Shown: positions 58,981 to 64,000 of the stretch, piece by piece
Numbering within the stretch: position 1 is the stretch's first letter
Layout: every line of letters starts with the position of its first letter
Source of the DNA: Pyxicephalus adspersus
Taxonomy: Eukaryota > Chordata > Amphibia > Anura > Pyxicephalidae
Direction of reading: 5' to 3'
Assembly: GCF_032062135.1 (NCBI RefSeq)
Contig: NC_092861.1
Coordinates: 121,268,729 to 121,332,728 of the forward strand
DNA: 64,000 nt
Position numbers and translations under genes: made by a program
Notes under the pieces: generated by a model
What the model was told of the DNA's origin: nothing
Database searches by the model: none
The model's input: the letters and a program-made list of their open reading frames with translations, nothing else

Positions 58981-61265
58981 ATAAAAAGTAAATTAAACAA
59001 TAATGTCTTACATTATGATGGAAAAAACTGATCCACTTCTTGATACTGTACAGGGTTTGATTTTCAAATAATAAAAATAGGATTTCAGAGAATCATAAAA
59101 CCAAAAGATTTTTTTTCTCAAAACCATTGATTTGTCTTCTGATATATTTATTGTACATAGGTAATACTGTGATCCTGCCATTCACTATCCTCCATAAAAT
59201 GTTGTCTCTTGCCTATGGGACTGTTCCACAACTACACTAACTTTATCCCATTTATCCCTGCATTCAGCTCCATACAGCTAAATGTAAACAAAATGGCCAG
59301 GTAGATGGAGGGGGGAAGGTGTCACTCCTCTATATCAGTCAGTTGTGTGTTAAAATAGTGCTTAAAAAATAAATTCACTTACCTTTACTTTCAAAGAGCC
59401 CTCAATCCCCCCCCCAATCAAGTTCCATTTGGACATTTGCCATTCTGGATTTCTTATTCTTCCTGGCATGGAGGAGCCAGTGGGTGCCTATGGGTTTCTA
59501 ACAAAGTCTTTACCACCCCAGTATATATTCTACTACAATATATATAAGTACTATATGTATATGTACTATATCTACTACAAAAATAAATATATATATATAC
59601 ACTTAGCATTTAAGGATGGACACTTGGCATTTTTTAGCTGGCATTCTTTATATCTTAAAGACATACAAAATTTTATAAAATGATAGTCTGATTTATAAAG
59701 AGGTAGTTGTCCTTGCATTCATGGAGCAGCCCTAGCTCTAATAGCATTGCCTATGTACGGAGAGGGAGTGTCAGTATGGATTATTGGTAAATGTAATAAT
59801 TCCTAATAATTACAGAAAGTATAAAATGATTTGCAACCTATGACTATATCTGGCATGTTATAATTAAAAAATGTGAAAGGAACAGTAAGGAACATCCCAA
59901 TTTAAAAAAAATAACAAAGCATAATTAATATAGTAGTCTCGGTTGCTTAATAAATAATAAATTACGATCTTGTTGTATAGGACTATAACCGCTATATATC
60001 AGTAAATATACCATTCGGTATGGAGAAGGTATAGAATCAAGGTAGAAAGATAGAATGAGATTTATTATAGGTTATTTATAAAGTTTATTATCATGGGGAG
60101 CACAATATAAATAGGAAAGTAGAGTTCAGGTGTAAATGATATACAGAGAAATGAGCACAGATTGGACCGACAGAAATCTAATCTATCCTGTTGCAGGAAG
60201 CTATGGAGATGTTACATAATGGAGGTAAATGTATCAGGGAATGTATACTTCCATAGGGACTCTCAAGTCACAGACCCGTAATGTGTTTTGGAAAGGGTTA
60301 GATTGGCTTATTATTTCTAGCGGACGGGTTTGCGCTATAACTCCTGACCTAATTAACTGACCAAATGGTTTTTTTAGATGCTAATTTATCAGACTAGGGA
60401 CATAACTTTGCTCTTAAATCATAAAAACTGTAGGTATGGTGAAAAGTCATAAATCAAGTGAACTGGAAATATTTAAACTGGCAATACAAGATAATACGCC
60501 CGTCTCGTTTAGACTACATACAGATAAATTGAAATGTATATACAGATGTTGTATGCTATTAAAGAATAACAAATTCTTAACAAACATGTCAACATTTTCT
60601 AAATAGGAAGGGATTTCCTGAAATGTAATTTAAATTTTTAATATGATAGCAATGAGTCACATTATCACAAATGTAGAAGACCAGAGGTGCTTACAATGTT
60701 CATCATTGAGCTCTATGTCTTTTCATTCATATATCCCCAGCAAACAAGGTTATGTATAAAAAAGGGAAAACAAACACAAAGGAAAAGCAGAGGAATTACA
60801 TTTAACTAAAAAAAGACAGCAATTTATGTGTTTTTAAAACAGCCACCATGCATACAAAAAAGTAAATAAAAATAAAACTAATGAACTTTAATGAACATGA
60901 AAGGCCCTATGGTTACTATATAGGGTGCTCTTGGGTAATCATTTAATGTATGATAGTGACCATTGTTGCACTGGCATATACGATATCTAGTGAGTGGCCT
61001 AAAAATTCTGGTTTTGGATTAGGCAGTGCCACCAAGCCATAGGTTAATAGGAGGCAATGTTCAGTAAGCAGTGGACAAAGCCAGCTGTGGATGGCATCAA
61101 AGGATCAGACATGAACATAATTAGAACTACAACCAAAGGACAGCACCAGGGGAAACAGCAGCATCAAAGAAGTAGGAAACAAGCACATAATCAGCATCAA
61201 AGTCAGGGAAGAATTAACACAAGCAAGGTTGGGGCAAGCTGGTCGGCAACAGCATTGGTTTGAAC
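58981..61265. other. Non-coding DNA
   Basis: Short (TA)n-like tracts near 59527-59600. No gene and no recognised repeat except possibly 61040-61240, which is repeat-like in wording (repeated CAGCA, AGCAC and CATCAAAG words). Confidence 0.5.
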
Positions 61266-61554
61266 CAGTGGTCGCCAACCTTTTTAGACCTACGGACCAC
61301 TAAATGCACGGGCTCCGGACCGTGCATGCGCGGGGACCCATGTGTCATTTAAATGGGAGGAAACTTCCCCCAGAGTGACGTCATGATGCCAGAACCTGCC
61401 CACCTGTCCATCGCAGATCTGAGCCTACAGACACAATCCGCCCACTGCCCTGAGCCTACAATCTGTAGGGGGGACATGGTCCACGGCTCTGGCCAGTGCG
61501 CCAGAGCCGCGGACCACCAACATTTTCTCACGGACCACCAGTTGGCGACTGTTG
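61266..61554. mobile_element. hAT miniature element, 289 bp
   Basis: Left end CAGTGGTCGCCAACC and right end AGTTGGCGACTGTTG are inverted with three or four mismatches. Flanks GTTTGAAC (61258-61265) and GTTTAAAC (61555-61562) are an 8-bp target duplication with one mismatch. CpG- and GC-rich inside (CGGACCAC words near both ends). Opposing open frames of 60-71 codons inside it are not genes. Confidence 0.85.
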
Positions 61555-62229
61555 GTTTAAACAGTTAACTCTTTGCCAAATAATCAAGACAAATAGAATT
61601 ATTACCCAGTAAACTAAATGAATGATAGTAAGGTTGAAAAAAAAAGGACTATGGCCTATTAGCTGATCCCAAAGGAGTCAAAATCATCGCCAGTGAGAAA
61701 ACTACCAATTTGTCTTGGCTGCGGAAAAACAAATACGTCTTGACTTGTCAATCATTATGAAACCTGGCAGCTGCAGGTACAGAAATAAAAAAAACGGGTT
61801 ACATAAACAAGCTAACCACTGTATTATCACACTGCTAACTTTGCACATAATTCATGACCTTTATTCAGTAATATACCATGTTTTGCTAGAATCCAGGGAC
61901 TGCTCTCCCCCTTTAAATAAATTACAGATCATAAGCATTAAAATTCAATAAATCTATCTTTCTCTAATTCTGGAGCGGACCATCATGGCACCACAGTAGC
62001 ATATCATGACAATAGATTTGCTACGGCCCCAATTGCTTTCTCATCTTATTTTTTGATATACAGACTGTGGCAGCTTTCACAGACCCAGTCTGCATAATAA
62101 TAGGACAGCTTTCCCTATCTTCCTAGGAATATTTTGAGAACTTCAATTGCATTGAGCTACACCTTTCAAAAAAAATTTTTATCTATTTTTTTTTTCTGGG
62201 GGTGGACTAAATATAGAGCCGGAGGTTGA
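61555..62229. other. Non-coding DNA
   Basis: Unique sequence; 61960-62110 may belong to the conserved-looking region that follows. Nothing else is supported. Confidence 0.45.
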
Positions 62230-62790
62230 AGGAAATTTACATAATTGCTGTCTGTGAAAGGCAGAAGCTATTCCTTACATTATCAGTAGAACATTTAAAT
62301 CTTAATGACTGGCATTGTTGTCTAAAAGACAGTGTTTTTCCTGCTGAGAAACTGCATTAGATTGAAGAAACGGAGCTGATTTCCATTCACTCAGCAGTCT
62401 CTCTAGAAATGACATGCAGTGCTTGAAACTGTTTATTTCCAAATTCAGGCCTCCTCCGCATCAGTCATCAGCTTCAATTACCAGTTTTCCGGAGCCAAGC
62501 CATCAGGCAGTCTGACACCAGGGTCCAAACTAATTCCCACCTTCTCCAAAGTCAAGAGCATAATGTGCAGATGAAAAGGTGGAAAATAGCTTGGACTTCA
62601 TTAGCATGCAGAGCCTGGTTGTTCATTTGCTTGCTGAGAATGAAAGTTGTAACACTCAGTGCTTTCTGCAATATGAGAAAAGTCCTCTTCAGAGTATATG
62701 ATGTCCTTACTGGAAAGGGAGAGGTCATGGAAAAAGGCAGGCTCTGACCTTGCTCTCTGCACTGCACGACTAGTTTATTGATTCCAGGAA
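62230..62790. promoter_or_regulatory. Candidate conserved non-coding element
   Basis: Balanced, repeat-free sequence: TAAATCTTAATGACTGGC near 62296, GCTTCAATTACCAGTTTTCC near 62471, ACTTCATTAGCATGCAGAGC near 62595. Two short open frames in opposite directions (62552-62767) have no domains. Regulatory role inferred. Confidence 0.4.
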
Positions 62791-62879
62791 CACCTCATTA
62801 CATGCTGGATCAACATATTATTGCCATGTTCACAGACTGAATTGTTTACAAGTGTCTGTATCACCAGCAGTAGCCTACC

Positions 62880-63250
62880 AGATGGGGCATGACTACACTC
62901 ATTTGGAAGTGACCTTCCAATTAGATGTTATCCGATATGTTGCAGGGTGACTTGATCCTTGACCGGGTCCGCCGCTCTATCCGCGGCTTGCTCCCATTTG
63001 CCACATCTTCCTAACCTTTCTTTCTGCAAGTATCCATTAACCTGACAGAATGAAAATTGCATTTTTCCCACTTTCTCTTGTCCCCGCAGAAAATCTGAGC
63101 AGTATTGTTCTGTAATTTGCAATGCATGAGGCCCATAGGATGCCTTGTAAGAGTGGGAATTGGCAAGAGATGACTTAATTATTTTCTGTCTGGGATTCTT
63201 GTGTGATAGCCGTACAAGTGACAATCAGTATGTGTGGCAACAAAGAGCAA
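62880..63250. promoter_or_regulatory. Candidate conserved non-coding element
   Basis: Unique block, including an unusual CpG-containing patch GGGTCCGCCGCTCTATCCGC near 62964 and GGCAACAAAGAGCAAAGG near 63236 (SOX-like). The 98-codon minus frame at 62928-63224 has no known domain. An exon cannot be fully excluded, but no splice-framed protein was recognised. Confidence 0.35.
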
Positions 63251-64000
63251 AGGCTTATTTTATATGTTCATGCACATGATAATGATCACTATATTGCTTG
63301 TCCTTAACCAGATGTGCTTTCATGTATATAATGATATTTTTGTATGATGGAAACTATATATTGGAAATTTCCCTTTGGTAATGGACAGAAAATATATAAG
63401 GGAAGTGAACATATTTTTACATGTTGATACTATAATGTAGATTTGACTTACAAGTATGAGTTCACATGGCTTTAGAAGCAAAGGCAACATACATTTCTCA
63501 TGTAATATTAAATATAACATAAGACCAATGGAAAAATAGGTCTCAATTGTCATCCCTGTTCATTTTATTAATCTTATGTAGAAATTACAATTTCATAGTT
63601 AGAATACAAAATTATGATGGTCAATGACACCCATCAAACATTTGCAGAATCACTCACAAGCACTCTATGAACTCTTACACTGCACCCCGTCTCACAGTAA
63701 AAGCCTATTCGATTCAGAGTGGTAATAAAAGTACGTTTATTCACAGCAACTAATTAGAGTCATTTTATTGAAACTACTACTGTGTGGACTCAAACTGGCT
63801 TCCGTACTTCATGTCATCTAGCATGCATTGCGTTAGCTGCATTTATTATACTGAAAACAGGTAACTGCATCCAATGTAAAACAAGCCATAACTAACTTCT
63901 GCATATAAGGGTTCTATAGACCCACCCATAATATTTGTAGAAGACAAAGTTATAATGGGTTGATTTACTAATCAAGCTTAAAGTTTTCACTTCCCAAAGT
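63251..64000. other. Non-coding DNA, possibly conserved 63600-63850
   Basis: 63690-63850 is unique and motif-rich (GCAACTAATTAGAGTC near 63745, TCTAGCATGCATTGCG near 63819). The last 40 bases (GATTTACTAATCAAGC) may begin another repeat cut by the window edge. Confidence 0.35.

Noticed and set aside
61349..61568. Opposing 60- and 71-codon open frames
   Set aside because: Inside the 289-bp hAT miniature element; a GC-rich artefact.
1..64000. CRISPR arrays, operons, phage genes or tandem satellite arrays
   Set aside because: No regularly spaced direct repeats, no bacterial-type gene packing, and no long tandem array other than short microsatellites.

Overview
This window looks like vertebrate nuclear DNA, most probably from a frog (Anura, with neobatrachian/ranoid-type repeats). 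It is AT-rich and holds many (TA)n tracts. The interspersed repeats are of kinds I associate with frog genomes: hAT-type elements with CAGTGTTTCTCAACC-like ends, a palindromic element opening GGGCCTGATTTATTAAAGC, L2-like 3' ends with (ATT)n tails, and TTAA-flanked elements with GCGGTATTCCCGAGTGTG near the end. The species assignment is inference from recalled repeat families; no database was searched.

I find no intact protein-coding gene, no convincing exon, and no tRNA, rRNA or other RNA gene. The longest open frame is 146 codons, about what chance allows in 64 kb of AT-rich DNA read in six frames. Two stretches have real protein-coding ancestry, both decayed mobile-element genes: a frameshifted transposon-type reading frame at 32.08-33.09 kb (+), and a short probable L1-type ORF2 fragment near 13.65-13.9 kb (-). 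The window is best read as an intergenic or intronic gene desert.

Layout. 0.8-1.3 kb: two hAT-Charlie-like copies. 2.3 kb: a 43-bp-armed hairpin with CTCF-like motifs. 4.4-4.9 kb: unique, possibly conserved sequence. 6.2-7.7 kb: a cluster of three GC-richer repeats. 8.8-16 kb: dense old repeats, including a hAT copy split by an 862-bp poly(A)-tailed insertion with a target-site duplication. 18.5-20 kb: L2-like 3' ends. 20.2-24.2 kb: repeat-poor unique sequence that looks like conserved non-coding DNA. 25.8-33.2 kb: dispersed repeats and the transposon pseudogene. 35.9-36.4 kb: another candidate conserved element. 36.5-37.9 kb: hAT copies, one with a second hAT element nested in it with a perfect 8-bp duplication. 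42-46 kb: repeat-poor candidate regulatory blocks plus two (TA)n-centred foldbacks. 46-58 kb: mixed repeats. 58.4-59 kb and 62.2-63.9 kb: more candidate conserved blocks, separated by a 289-bp hAT miniature element at 61.3 kb.

Since no genes are present, there is no pathway or operon to describe. The plausible functional content is distal enhancers in the repeat-poor blocks, to be tested by alignment to other vertebrates. I found no sign of a novel multi-gene system. The most informative items are the datable nested insertions, the foldbacks around (TA)n tracts, and the block-wise absence of recognisable repeats over the candidate regulatory elements.
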